In this document: positions 1 through 12,955 of the stretch, one piece after another | How positions within the stretch are numbered: the stretch's first letter is position 1 | How the letters are laid out: every line of letters begins with the position of its first letter | Source: Cliona cf. orientalis | Taxonomy: Eukaryota > Porifera > Demospongiae > Clionaida > Clionaidae | NCBI GenBank assembly: GCA_963930775.1 | Contig: OZ005689.1 | Location: 16,584,760-16,648,759, forward strand | Direction: 5' to 3' | Length of the DNA: 64,000 bases | The notes under the pieces: generated by a model | Seen by the model: the letters and a program-made list of their open reading frames with translations, nothing else | Database searches by the model: none | Told to the model about the DNA's origin: nothing | Position numbers and translations under genes: made by a program

Positions 1-344
1 TTTCTTTTGCATGCACTAGATCTGCTGATCTGGCATGCACATCTATTGCGTAATCGCAAGCAATCAACATTTATTTAGTATTATCAGCATTATCGTGATT
101 GCTCTAGATCTATAGGCAATAGCGCCTATAGCTGGCATTGTTAGGCTAGTTACGGCTATTACCACGAATGCCGTACTGAAAACTAAACACCAAGCCAAAG
201 CACAGCACTCTCACTGGCTCCTTTTACATATGTTTATTAGGTGAATGTACAGCTTCTTTAGTTGGTTCTTTGTGTCCATATTATTTTGATTGAACTGTGT
301 AATTAGTACATGTATATCTTTCTCTCCCTCTCTTCTATTTGCAG

Positions 345-3300
345 ACCCTCCCATTTCTCCCCGTGGTTTGGATCTTGTAATCATTACAAGTCCCAGCCCC
401 ACCTTGCGGCTAGTCTGGGAGCGGCCGCTCAATGTCGATCCTCAAGTAGACATAGTGTACACTGTCGAGATCAACAGCACTTTGCCTGATGGAATCAACT
501 ATGGCCCATTTGAGAATATTTCACAAACTTATCTCCCTATTGATTTTCCTGAAGCTCTCCACTCCAACAGGAGCTGTCAGATGTACAGGTTTTTTGTGAG
601 TGCAAGGAATGGAGCTGGTCCCAGTCTGCCTTCCAGCTATATAGAGACTCTACCCATTAGTAAGTCACTTATGTACATGTCATAATGAGCGGCCATAGGC
701 ATAATAATATTATACTACAAGTTTGCTGGCTCTTACCCGGGAAAAAAATTGCACCCATTTAAGTTTATTAAGAAGCTGATCTAGTTTGAGCTGTATAGAA
801 GTAAATGTGAAGTTTTCTGCCCCTGAGGTTAATACCCCTTCCTAAAACTGTACATACTGGAGCATATCTGGTTTCTTTCTCCTTAATTGATAATCATTAT
901 TCTCTGGTGTGTATGCATAACTGGTGTGCATCTACACATGTACATGTACAACACATGTATAATTCATGATTCCCACTCATCATGTATAGCTACTGATGTG
1001 ACTAATATCAGCCAAACTCTCCGAGTGGATTCAGTTGATCTCCAAGATGGCAGACAAGTGGAAGTTACCATGTCTTTTAAGGTACACACACGTACTCATT
1101 AATTTTAGTCATGTGCTGTTGGCTGTTGCCTGGCAACCTGGGTAAATTGTTGGCTACTGAAAGAGTGTGGGTGATTATTGGGTGGGCCAGTGACAAGGGT
1201 CTTGGGGTAGCAAAAGTTAATAGATTTGGACCTTAATTTCTGTGCATTTGACCATGCATGACAACCAATGTCATGTAACACTGTGTCCTATTCGGGGCAA
1301 GTATTTTATTTCATAGCATTATTGATACCTACCTAAAGAGCATAGCACTGCACCTGGTTACATTTGATGTGGTTTTAAGTGTGGCCTTTAAATATCCTTT
1401 AATGTGTAAATGCTATATGTATTGCTACACTGTTTCTGTGCAGAGTCTGAGGCCATGCAGTGAGAACTTCCCAATTGAAAACTACACCATCAACATCAAC
1501 AACTTGTGGGAATTCCCCATCCCTTCCTCTGACCTACCCCAACCTGGCAATGCTATCACTCAGAAGATCAGTGACAGTGGCATTCAACCAGACATGGTCT
1601 ACTCCCTCAGTGTCACCGCTTGCAGCAACTTCAGTTGTAAACAGTCAGACCCAATCCCTTTCTGTGAGTCAACACATACGTGTAGTCTTGTACTGGCCTG
1701 GAAAGCATTTACTACGTATGACTTTCTTGTGATGTTTTTGTGAGAGCACATGTACTCCATGTAATACACGTACTGCATGTGTGTTACATGTATCTACCAT
1801 AATATTATGCATGAATGGTTTCACTCATGTGGGATAGATACACTGTAAATGTACAAGTACATTGTCACAAGCTACACCTGTAGCTAGTCTCTGTAGTTGC
1901 AGGTTATGTGGAGTTAGGAGGTTCATTGAAAGTACATGTAATTGAACTATAAATACCGTACTTAATCTAATATTACGTATGGAAAAAAAATAATTTCAAT
2001 TTTGAAAAACGTGCGATTTTCTGGTAAAGGTCGTCAATCGCTCCATATATATACGTTATGAGAATTTGTAAAATGCTAATTTCTTATGTTAGATTGGATC
2101 ATACGTTGTATTCGATTAACTACGGTATCATAAAGAGCTGAGGCAATGAACAGCCACACGTACTAAGTATTGTATTTAAAATTATTGTTACTCATTCGTC
2201 ACTGTACTTAGCAACATCATGTGCTACATACCTGGTTGCTGTAAAAATGTATGGCATGAAGGCAACCACTTTTTGTATTTACTTACATACTGTTTGATAA
2301 GTTTCGATAGCACATAACAGAACTTTCACTACTAGTTAGTTATTTTTCAGTTTCAGTGTTTTTATATAGCACCATTATTTCACTGTTCTGCAGCGACCAG
2401 TGACCTCCAGTCAGCACTGGTGGTATTTTTTGAGAACAATATCTACCTAATGTGTGTACTGGCGAGGAATTCCCCAGCTCAGGGATGCTCCATCAGACTC
2501 ACTCTAGCAACCAACATCAATGGCACTCAGCCGGATGCCACCTTTGACCTCTTGCGATCTACGGCGCTGACTAGTACTGATGATATCATCTTGAGCAACT
2601 GTACCATGTCAGCTAATCGGAAGGAAGCGTATGATGAGGAGCGTGTTGTGGGTGTGGCCATCAGAGAGGATGGGGTCCAAGCCAGTGTGGCTGTACCGGT
2701 GACCCTCAGCGAGGAGGGTAGCGCTGACAACTTCACTCGAGTCACCAACTGCACATTCCCACAGCAAGGTCAGAGCATACACATGTACATGTACATGTAC
2801 ATGTACATGTACATGTACATGTATATGTATTCCCTGTATGTACTGTAGTGCATGTACACAAGTGCTGTAGTAGAGCTACAGTCATATGAAGTATTGATCT
2901 CTCCCCCTCCCTCAAATACCTTCCCAGCCCTCTATATAATACCTGAGCAGGGAGAGGATTTGCTGCATGATGATTATTCCCTCCCTATGGAATTGTAATT
3001 GTCATTACCTTACGTATCAAGTACATGTCCAAAGTGTAGTGATATTATGTTACAGTAATCTATAATATTATGTACATGTTGCTTATGATTACATGAGTAA
3101 AAACTCGATCTAAACTGATTTTTTTTGGATTTTTGTTGCATAATTATAATAACATGAGTATATATTAGAGCCATGATCCCCACTTAGTCCCCAGTACTAT
3201 TTGTTTTTTGTTGTTTTTCTCTCTAGGTGGTGGTGATAACAGAGCTCTCACGATTACTCTGGCCGTAGTTCTCCCAATACTGTTCATATTAGTGACCTCT

Positions 3301-4985
3301 GCCCTCATAGCAACAATAGTATTTGTTACCTTCTCCATCAGACAGAAGCGCAAGTATAAGGTGTGTTCATTCGTATACATGCATGTACATGTACATAAAA
3401 ATTAAACTTTGAAGTAGAGTGTGTTTGTGAACATTTCTATTCAGATTGTTTGATCATCTCATTGTATATTTTAGTGTACTCTTTAGTGTGGATAGATGTG
3501 GTATATCATGTTTTTTCTTCCTCTTATAGAAGAGGCCCTCTGTTACGACTGACCATGTGGATGACGACACTGTGGTCTATGACATCAGGTTCAGACATGA
3601 TGAAATTACCAAATTACTCAAGGTACTATACATATATAATATATATTATATATATATACCGTAAAGTCTGGTTAATAAGCGCACATGCTTATTAAGCGCA
3701 TATTTTTAATAAACGCATGCTTCCTTCCTGTTATTAAGTATTATCTAATAAGCGCATGCGCCCAATAAAAGACGACAGTAATAGTCATCGTTCGATCAAG
3801 AGTGTTCCATGCTCTACATGGCTAGAACTAATTTACCAACCTATTTTTGGATTGCCAGCTGCATGAGATCGGCTATACTCAACACTTCGATGCTCCACTG
3901 AGACGGGTTCGGACTCTTGACCTCTGCCTTGACCGACGAGCGCCAAAGAAATCGGCTATTTTTCCACAGTTTTCTTCCAGCGATGGCTTCCGATTATACT
4001 CCCATGAACTATTACAGAGCTTAGTCCAAGAAATGCTGTGTTCATAACTTGCTAGCTTTATCATTGAGCGCTCGAACGTGCTGGCAATGGGCGGGGCCAA
4101 ATCTTCACTCTCTATCAAGCACACGTCGTCTAATAGGCGCATATTTCCTCACCACCGAGAGTGATAAGCGCATGCGCTTATTAACCAGACTTTATGGTAT
4201 ATAAGTACTTGTACCATGGTTGTAACATTCTGACCAACTACCTCTGAGGCTATGAAATTTTACATGATCATGCCTGCTAGGGTAGTTATAGCATCTTTTG
4301 TTAGTGAAAGAGATAAAGTACAGAGCTCTAGTGCTATGCAGAGTACTGTATGCAGATGATTAGTGGGCAGGTCTCACTGCGTTAATTGAATGGGTGGAGC
4401 GAATGATTGCCAAGTCAACAGTAGTAAAAACTGAGCTGCACTCTGACTACCTTGAGTTGAAATCAAGACAGCGATGATATGGCCGGCCTTTTGTATGCAG
4501 CGATGATAGTATTGTGGTTCTGAATGTCAAGGAAGAAGCTCGAGTTGGACAGAAAACGGCGTCGGCTCACTATGCATCGATGTCCAGCGTCGACTCGATC
4601 AATGATGATGGTTTGAACTGTTGCTAGGTACGCGCTCGAGCCTTTTATGGCCGGCGCTGTAGTTGCTAGGCTGCAGATACATTGTCAGGACCACGTAGCC
4701 CATGGTACAAGTCGGTTACATCACTCAGTTTGGTCTCTGCACGATTTACACAGCCTCATGCCTCCGGCCCTCGGTGTATAAATTCCGTAGAGACCTCCAC
4801 CTTGTGATGTAACCTATACATGTACGTCGTGGAAGTAGTGGTTATTGATAACATCTATAGCAGAATCTGATGCAGTTAAGCATTAGTAAGTGTACTATAG
4901 TACACATCAGTATTTGCATAGCTACAAAATTTGTCAAAGAAGAGAGAGGTAAACAATGAAACCTCAAACTCTGAGGTTAACTTAA

Positions 4986-5038
<53 letters not shown>

Positions 5039-7125
5039 AGGGAGGGAGTGTTACACTTGTTATGTTTGCATCTATATTATTCTGCTAATACCCACAGCCT
5101 GAAGGTTCCAAAGTGAAGAGGTCATCCAGTGCTCCAGTGAATGGTCTGCTTGCTACGACCACTGGTAGTACAGGGGCTAAGAAGTCACCCTCCACCTCCT
5201 CATCATCCAACAATGATGAAGTGAGTAAAACTATCGGCCATGACCTACATGTATAGTGTTTGTATCATGTCCTGTTATTGTGTCCTATCATGCATGTACA
5301 TGTAGGTATTTGGTGATCAAGGTGCACCTCCTCGAGATGGGAGGGCAGGGCGTGTGCCTTATATCAGGAGTGTCAGCGATAACTATAAGGTATGTAAATG
5401 CATGGTTCATGCAACTACACAATGTATAACACAAACGTAATGTAATATGTATGCAGTGAAACACATGCGCTCACACACACAGATTCACACAAATAGTCGT
5501 ACGTGACCCTACATGCATAAAACAAAACAATATGTTGTGATGCACTGAAAACTGATTTGAGTTAAGGCCACCATTACCAACTGCAACCTTAGAACTATTG
5601 CTATGAAGCCTCTGTCCCATGAAGTCATGGGGATATGAGGCTAAGTACATGTATACACCAGATCGCCTGTACTAAATAAGTGCAGCAGATATCATTATCG
5701 ACTTTTCAGTGGAAGCAATGACAAGATGAGCGTTTCTAGAGATCTTTAGTATCCAAAATAACTAAAAAAAAAAGCAAGACTTTATGTGTAGCTGCCTCAC
5801 TTCACTAACTGCAAAGTCTCCATATCATGGGCACTCTTACGTATCTAGTTGCCTGACTTCTTCAAGCTTTAAGTGTAGCGTTTTAGAAGCTACCATAATT
5901 ATATTCCATGTATAGTGGGGAAACTTTCACAGATTTGCAGTTCGAGAGACAATCACAATGTTTTCTCCATGAAGTTTAGGTACACCCCACCCACCTATAC
6001 ATTTGATTTTGTATCCACAAAGTTTTCTCCATGAAAGCATCATTTCCTACTGATCCGCGAAACTTCTCCAGCGAATGTTTTCCACTATACAGTACCATAT
6101 AATACAGTACTGTATAGTGGGAAACATTCGCAGCAAAAAAGTTTCACGGATCAGTAGGAAGGGAGAATTTTGTGGAGAAAACTTTCATGGAATGCTAAAT
6201 TGATCGAATAGGTGGGTGGGGCATCCCCAAATTTTGTGGAGAAATCTTTCACAGATGGCTCTGAAACCGCGAAATTCATGAACGTTTCTCCCTCAAAAGT
6301 TTCACACTATACAGTATGAAGCAGATTTATTGTGCAGAGGAATGATTCCTCTATCAATCCATACCAAAAAGTGAAAAAGGATCACCTTGGGTATCTATTT
6401 CGGCCTGTATCTCAGATTGATGTCAAGTTCATCATGCTTGGTTTTCTCATGGAGGATCGCATTATTATTAATTATAGTGCCAAAAATAATAGTGACCATT
6501 GTTCACATTGATAAGGACCACAATGCTACAAAGTTTGCATTTGATCAGCCACCACATATTCTGCTTATGCCGTCCATTGCTTCAGCTATACTCTAGCTCA
6601 TAAGGGTCATCAAGTCATAAACTGCTCTATTATGATCTTACCTAGCAGACCGTGCAGGTGTATACATTAGAGAGCTCCGTGAATCTTAATTATTGTATTC
6701 TGTAGGTGATTCACAATCCGTACGAGGTGGAAATGCCAGATAAACGTTCTCTCCGCCTGAGATTCAACCGACCTGGCTTGAGGCAGTACTATGCTGCCAA
6801 GCGCTCGATGTCCGAGGGTGGCTCTGGGTCTGGATTAGCTGGAGGTGGAGCTGACTCTGTCTACCCCCATGTGTCATCGCGCCTTAAGATGTCAGAGGAG
6901 GTACAAAGCCTGTTATCGGATTCTGAGGATAATATCGAGCCTGGCAATTTGGGCACTGTTCATGAAGAATCTGAGCCCACTTCACCTAATGGGGATGCTG
7001 AGACAGAGTCACTACTAGTACCTCCAGGAAGGAGTGACTCTGGAAATAAGTCAGTTCATTCGCTGAACTCACCAGGAATTTCTTTTCGAGCAAATGATAG
7101 TGGTGGAAGCGTTACGGGGCTGTAA
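345..7125 (+). CDS. FN3-domain single-pass receptor, 3' part (9 exons in window)
   Basis: Exons: 345-659, 990-1081, 1444-1663, 2394-2768, 3227-3360, 3530-3622, 5098-5220, 5306-5389, 6706-7125. All have AG/GT borders and phases that agree (1,1,0,1,1,0,0,0,0), giving about 618 residues. The first exon opens in phase 1, so N-terminal exons lie left of the window. Exon 1 is one FN3 domain and exons 2-3 a second. Exon 4 is a membrane-proximal module with several N-glycosylation sequons. Exon 5 carries a transmembrane helix (ITLAVVLPILFILVTS onward) followed by basic RQKRKYK. The tail is Ser/Gly-rich with tyrosine motifs VVYDI, NPYEV and VYPHV. It is clearly paralogous to the receptor at 16990-24039, which shows the probable missing 5' design (signal peptide, Ig domain). 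Likely a cell-surface adhesion or recognition receptor; the ligand is unknown. Confidence 0.85.
2779..2825. repeat. (ACATGT)n microsatellite
   Basis: Tandem ACATGT just after the splice donor at 2768/2769. It reads as Met-Tyr repeats in frame but is intronic. The same hexamer is scattered throughout the window. Confidence 0.9.
3659..4197. mobile_element. Tc1/mariner-type MITE, TA target
   Basis: About 539 bp in a receptor intron. The ends are near-perfect inverted repeats of about 26 bp (left CCGTAAAGTCTGGTTAATAA, right its complement with one C/T change), flanked by TA on both sides. Subterminal GCGCATGCGC and TTAATAAGCGCA motifs recur. There is no transposase, so it is non-autonomous. Confidence 0.8.
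4990..5037 (+). repeat. (AG)n / poly-G microsatellite
   Basis: About 38 bases of AG dinucleotides running into a G tract, intronic, about 60 bases before the exon at 5098. Confidence 0.9.
5911..6090. mobile_element. MITE copy 1, TATAGTGGGGAAA ends
   Basis: Begins TATAGTGGGGAAAC and ends TTTTCCACTATA. The interior holds CCCACCCACCTAT and ACTGATCCGCGAAAC. It lies 22 bp from an inverted second copy. Confidence 0.75.
6113..6311. mobile_element. MITE copy 2, inverted relative to copy 1
   Basis: Begins TATAGTGGGAAACATTCGC and ends GTTTCACACTATA. The interior repeats copy 1 in opposite orientation (GTTTCACGGATCAGTAGGAA, ATAGGTGGGTGGGG). The two copies form an imperfect palindrome of about 400 bp in the receptor intron, with CAGTA-like sequence at the flanks. 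Confidence 0.75.
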
Positions 7126-7543
7126 CGAGATGTATTATTATTAATTTTTCTCTCCAAATTATAATACATGACAATGATAATAATTATTATCATAATAATT
7201 ATTATTATTTTTGTGTAGATCTTGTATTATTTTTGTAAGCTGATGATCTTGCATGACATTATCATTGTGAAGCTGTTGAAGACAATTTCAAAAGAGAAGA
7301 GTGCCCCACATTATTCAAATTTTGAGCACTAGATCTATCTCACAAGCTCAAGACTAATGAATTCGAATGCACAGGAGTGTAGAATCCTGACCGCTATAAT
7401 ATACATGCATGCATATGGCTTACTGTGTATAATATCACTATGCATAATAATACCCCATAACAACGGTCCAGATCCGGGGTGGGGTCTGGGAAGTTATACG
7501 CTTGGTACGACCCTTTCCTAATGTTGGAATTAGAAATTGAATT
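7126..7543. other. Intergenic gap, receptor to CRAL-TRIO gene
   Basis: 418 bases between same-strand genes. It holds an AT-rich palindromic ATAATTATTAT tract (about 7175-7215), and otherwise presumably the 3'UTR of the receptor and the 5'UTR and promoter of the next gene. I see no clear TATA box or poly(A) signal. Confidence 0.5.
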
Positions 7544-10500
7544 ATGGCTGCTGGAGGCACTATGTTGAGTGGTGCTACGCTCGAAAAGGCAGTGAAGGAG
7601 CTGAACGAGCCAGAATACGATGGACAACGACTGCAGCTAATCAGTGAGCTCCGTCGCCGTCTAAAGTTGTGGGAACCGAAAGAAAAACACGAGGAAGGGG
7701 TCACCCTGAGCAGACTGGACGATGATAAGTTCCTCCTTCGATTCTTACGCGCTAAAAAGTTCGATTTAAACAGAGCTGAACAGTTGTACATCAACTATCA
7801 CGTTTTTCGCCACAAGTACGCTGGTATACTAGGCGATATCAGCCCCCAAGCTGCCGATGGAGTGTTTGAAACTGGGATCGTGACCGTACTACCGCAGAGG
7901 ACCAAGGATGGGTGCCGTGTCGTAGTGCTGAGACCGTGCAAGTGGGACGTGGAGATTATGCCTCCTGGGCAGATCATGAAGACAGCTTTAGTTGTGTTGG
8001 ACAAGCTGTTGGAGGAAGAGGAGACACAGGTGCACGGGGTGACATTGTTTGAAAACCTTGATGGATTCTCCCTAACTCAAGCTATCCACTTGGCAAGGAG
8101 CGATCATATTAGGAAAGGGCTGGTCATGGAACTGCTACAGGTATGTGAGAGTGGTGCCAGGAAGGATGAATGCTAGGGTTTTCATTTTGAGTTAGTGACA
8201 CACGACTTGCGATAACTTTGTTCCCAGACCCTTCAAGAGGAGGAGGAGAAAGGACCTGGTACACATTGCATGCACATACACCGGGAGACCCCAGAAAAAT
8301 GCGGGATAATCGGATACTGTCGTATACTCTCCATTTATCGTCCATAGAACTCTACGTCATGCAGAACCCTTGAACGATCACTATGGTAACATGACCGGTC
8401 ACTATGGAGACCTCCGTGCATGCGTGTGCAGTGTGTACCAGGCCCTTTCTCCTCTTGAAGGGCCTGGGAACAAGGCTATATAGTCTTGCAAGTACTATTA
8501 TAGTTTAGGGAAGTGGTAAAGGGTCAACAATTTCAATGTTCTATTGTGAAGTTTAGTGGGTGGGCTTATCTCAGGGATACTTTCCTATAAAGCCATGACT
8601 TGTATTTATTTGTTTCCCGTCTTCTGATTTGTCAGGGTATTATTATACCATATTATACAATGAAAAATATTTTTCAGTGCAACATTTTCCTTATATAATC
8701 TGTGCATGACCTTACCTGGACAGCATATAAGATGTGCTGTGTTACAAGTTCAGAAGGCTCACTATTGGTCATATGCACGGACAAGGGTGACCAAAGAGAC
8801 GCATTCTTGAATGACGCAAAGTGCTGCATGTTTTGCTCAGCAGGCCACCGAGCCTCAAGCGAAGCAAGAGGCAAGGTCTCTTCCTTGTCATGCCTGTTGA
8901 TAGTCTAGTGGTAGATTGTATCAACAGTAGGTACGGTGTGCATGTGCAGATGAATGTAGCACGAACTTTGAATCTATTATCGTGTAGACCTGTTACCTCT
9001 AGGATTGAATTCAAATAGGGTGGTTGAATGTTAACATTACTATCATTGAATATTATTATGGGATATTACATTGGCCATGAAGAGGGAATGATTTGATGTT
9101 GCAGGCTTACTTTTGCAATGTGCACTTGGATAGTCACTGTGTATGCACATGTATGTGTACATGTACATGTGCTGTGTACACCACATTTCAACCACTAGTA
9201 GTGTGTCTCTGAGCTGATTGTGGGAAGCCAAAGATACCCACAACACAGACTTGGGAGCTACTACTGTACTGCAAACCACTGTTGCAGCTGTCAGCATTTT
9301 TGCAAATCAGCCACTCACAAACAGTGTGGGGCGCCCCTTTTCAAGTATGGTAGCGGAAACACTGCACAACCCTTGATGCAACCCAACAGGCTCAGCAGCT
9401 GCTTCGTAAGAAGTGTGCAATGGTGACATTCTCACTCTGCTCAAACATTGACGCATATGCAGCTCCTCCATGCATGTGTATCCATGCATAGAATAATGTA
9501 GTATGTACATGCATAGGATACCTGTTAATTTTTTGCGGGTACTAATGTTTGATATCTCAACAGATTTAATTTAGCACAAAATGCATAAATTTCGTATTGT
9601 AGGAATACAGATACCCCAATGAGTGGCCTTTCTATCTATTATGGCCACTCATCTTATAGCCATAATGGCAATCATTAGTAATAATCGTTAATAATTATTT
9701 CCCATCCCACTACTTTGGTGCCCGCATCCTCACTTATTATTGGCAGTTTCATTTGGGGGTGTGGTCAGATTCTGTGCATGCAAAGTAGTGCTCAAAGTTA
9801 CTGAATTGTAATAGCAGCAGAATAATAACAACAACTAGAGCTCTCTCGAGCACAAAACCCTCGGCGTGCTGCATGGCATTAGCTACATGCTTCAACAGTT
9901 GCATGCAGAAAAGGGGGCAGCTAAAGAAAGGGCTGGGGCCAGGGCGAGACAGGGATGAGGCTAATGTTACTTGCACAGCTGTGTTATTCAAGATGGTTCA
10001 ACAGCTCATATAGCAGCAACAATTCCCTAGCGTGTTGGAACTCCACACTGTGGTGTTTACGTCAATTCAACCTTCCTCACTGTAGTCTAATCTCCAATTC
10101 TTGGGGACTTAGCTAGCTACATCTTAAATAGAAGGACTATGATACAAAGCTGCTTGGCACAAGCCTGACTGAAGTACACTGAGAAATATTGCATGTCCAA
10201 TATTATCGCACATTGAACTCACTTGGTTTCAAACACTAATTCCATGCATGCATACAAGCCAGAGAGTCAAAGGGTACCACAAGAATACAGGCAGCTAAGC
10301 CACTTAGAATCGAAAAGAAGCCACGATCGTCAAAAGCTCGCTGGTGGACTGAGGGGCGGGATTGATGCAACCGGACATATGCGCATGCGCTGAGGGTTAT
10401 AGACGTACATACCGTATATAGTGCGCAACCTATTTATACGTTAAGTCATGCAATCGCTAGCTCGAGCAAAGTCAAGAAGCTTAGAATCGGCAAATGACGC

Positions 10501-11987
10501 CAAAACTCGCGAACAAAGCGTTTTCGGAGAAATCCACACAAATCATGAATTGGGAACGCCATAAGGAACCTTGCAACACCGAAAATTGGACTCGCAAACG
10601 AGGTATGTAGCAGCTAGCGCGGTAACAGACAGACAGACAGACAAACCAACTACGCTGATATGCTATTTAGTACCCTCTTACATGTATCTTATGATTGTGA
10701 CGTACAAATACACATACATTCACTTACACAGGAAGCATTTCCAGCAAGGTTCAAGGGCATCCATCTGATCAACCAGCCTTGGTACGTCAGTATCCTACTC
10801 ACCGTCATCATGCCTTTCATGAAGCAAAAGTTCAGAGACAGAGTAAGCCATAGGATAGAGCCTTGAATATCTGGACCCCATAATATGTACTAGTCTCATC
10901 CTCAGACCCCACCCCCAAAAGGAGGAAAGGGTCTGGGGTGATTGGTGCCGATTTTTGGTTCTGCAAGCTCAGCAATCATGTGATTATTTGCATAGGTTTG
11001 TATGCGGTAACATGATGGTGCGCAAGACCAAAAATAGGCCTGCAATGTCCCCAGACCCTTCTCATGTGCATGGTCGGGTCTGGGAACAAGACTACAATGT
11101 CATATGTACATGTAGGTCACAGCATTAAGTCTTAATTAGATGTGCATGCCAAATCCAGTGTTTTGGTAGCCAAAGTAAACACCACATTCAAATCCAAGAT
11201 ATAGACCAATGCTCACTGGCCTGCAGGCATTATACGTGAGTATAATCTTAAAATACCGTAGTGTCCCAGGCTAGTGGGAAAGCGCTCGTGTACTGCATTT
11301 CAAGGGCCACGTACTGTAGCAGCTTCTAAACAAACGTATGGGGTTTTGAACCCTGGTAAGCGCCCATGTCAGGATTTCATTAAGAGGGGAACCGGGGAGG
11401 GGGGGGGGGTGCTCGCCCCCCCCCCTTGCCCCCCATTGTAAAGGTAGTATTATCACATGCATATTTGACTTAACGTGGATAATAATCATGATAACAAGTA
11501 ATAAGAGCATTCAAAATGCAGTGCCTGAGAGTGCACCAGAAGCAATCTCAGGATCAGGGAGTCCAAAGTGAAAAATTTCCTGGAGGAGCATGCCCCTAGA
11601 CCCCCTAGAAATTGTGTACTTACATACATGGAAAATAGTCTTCCCCCCCCCCCCTTGATCTCATACTAGCTTGCTGTGGCCTCCCCCCTTCGAAAATTTT
11701 CTAAATGAAGGCTTGCATGTGGGCCAAAATCGTTAGTAGTGTACCCAGGACACTATTATAATAATAATTATCCTTATGATGATAATTTGGCATTATAATC
11801 ATTAACCCTCGGCGCATGATAGTACAGTGAAGAATAATTTCTACAGATTCACCTGCATGGTGCCGACTTCAGTACTCTCCATGACTACCTCCCAGCAGAG
11901 CATCTCCCTGCAGAGTTCGGAGGTCAACTTCCCTCGCTGGACAGCTATAATGCAAGGTTGCTCTTTCAGGAACTCTCCCGTTCCTAA
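7544..11987 (+). CDS. CRAL-TRIO (Sec14-like) lipid-binding protein, 282 aa
   Basis: Exons 7544-8140, 10732-10842 and 11847-11987, all joined in phase 0. The N-terminal CRAL-TRIO-N helices contain DDDKFLLRFLRAKKFD (residues about 65-80), and the lipid-binding domain fills the rest. Across the exon 1/2 junction the protein reads LLQEAFPARFKGIHLINQPW, the family's usual core. The last exon has the diagnostic LPAEFGGQLPSL near the C-terminus. Length and layout match clavesin / alpha-tocopherol-transfer-protein / retinal-binding relatives, which carry hydrophobic ligands or phosphoinositides between cytosolic membranes. ATG 7544 is the first in-frame start, and the protein starts at a normal distance before the domain. 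Which subfamily and ligand cannot be told by eye. Confidence 0.9.
8213..8478. mobile_element. Hairpin element of the TAGYCTCG/CTGGGAACAAGG family
   Basis: Long inverted arms: left TTGTTCCCAGACCCTTCAAG, right CTTGAAGGGCCTGGGAACAA, continuing inward through GAGGAGAAAGG and GGTACACA. It lies in intron 1 of the CRAL-TRIO gene. A near 9-bp flank match (GACTTGCGA / GTCTTGCAA) is offset by 4 bases, so the target duplication is doubtful. Confidence 0.65.
10891..11094. mobile_element. Hairpin element, same family, intron 2 of CRAL-TRIO gene
   Basis: Begins TAGTCTCATCCTCAGACCCC and ends GGGTCTGGGAACAAGACTA. The internal arms AAAGGGTCTGGGG / CCCCAGACCCTT make it fold back. No clean target duplication. 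Confidence 0.6.
11391..11434. repeat. Poly-G / poly-C foldback tract
   Basis: A G run, a short TGCTCG spacer, then a C run, with CTTGCCCCCC following. One of several homopolymer G/C tracts in the window (also 24337-24406, 48340-48366, 50520-50541, 50753-50806). Intronic. Confidence 0.7.
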
Positions 11988-12126
11988 TAACTATAATAAA
12001 TTATTATTTTTTACCGTCATAATATTATTACTCTTTTGTACGTCAATATTAATTTCACTCCATTTTTTGTGCAATTACTGAGTCCTGTATTGCACCGAAT
12101 TTCAATAATAATAATATTTATTTAAA

Positions 12127-12189
12127 CTTCTTTATCACCTGCCCATAGCTGACGTGTGTCCACGGCTTGAGAACACGGAATTTACTGCA
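12127..12189 (+). pseudogene. 63-bp fragment of the downstream unknown gene
   Basis: Nearly identical (one difference seen) to 13070-13132 inside the intronless gene at 12956-14233, starting at CTTCTTTATCACCTGCCC and ending at TTTACTGCA. Homology stops abruptly on both sides in AT-rich DNA. Too short to code for anything. Confidence 0.8.
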
Positions 12190-12451
12190 TAATAGTTATT
12201 TATGATTGCACAGCAGAGCATTTTAATTAATTATTTTGCAGGAAATCTATGACATTGTATCTCCCTACATTACTTCCTATATTATAACTGGCAATTTAAT
12301 TAATTATAAGGGCACCTATAAACATTACTGTAACGTGGCATGGCTGATCACTAACGCTGGAGTAGATCTTTGAATAGTATAGTGTAATATTGTACCCCGC
12401 TTTTCCCATGGATGGTCACATAATAATAATTATAATATTATAATAAAAATA

Positions 12452-12678
12452 CCGTATCCGATCTAATTAACGCGCCATGAAAGAATATAATTACAAGTGC
12501 TGGGTGGTGCGCCATTAGAGCGTGAAAATTATATCCTTCGCGACCAGGTACGGCACAAAATTTGCACACAAAAGTATAGGGACGCGTGGGTGGGCGCATT
12601 TAAATGGAGCGTGAAAATTGCACTTCAGGCCGAGGTGGCGCATCTATTAGAGAGGCACGTTAATTAGATCGGATAGGT
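12452..12678. mobile_element. Tc1/mariner-type MITE, TA target
   Basis: Ends CCGTATCCGATCTAATTAAC and its inverted complement CGTTAATTAGATCGGATAGG, flanked by TA. It shares the CCGTA terminus with the element at 3659-4197. About 227 bp, no coding capacity. It lies about 280 bp before the unknown gene's start. Confidence 0.8.
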
Positions 12679-12955
12679 AACGAACAATAGTCACACAATA
12701 CTATTATCATGATCATGAAGTATTAATTACTCAATTCCACCACATGTGCACCGCCTTGCAACATCAAAGTCTTGCATACCAGTAATACCGGATTGTTTGG
12801 TATATACATAGATAATATACACCTTGACCATCTATGGTATATAGGTAAAGGAGTTAGCGCGTGGGCGCGCGCATGCGCACAGTCGAGTGTGCAAACGTGA
12901 GAGGTCAAGGGTCGAGTATATTATGCCAACGGTGCAATTTTTTTTACAACCAACT

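Noticed and set aside
2766-2848. Met-Tyr repeat peptide extending the receptor exon
   Set aside because: It is the ACATGT microsatellite read through beyond a good splice donor at 2768/2769.
8204-8491. 9-bp duplication around the hairpin at 8213-8478
   Set aside because: The best match is 7 of 9 and offset by four bases; not good enough to count as evidence.
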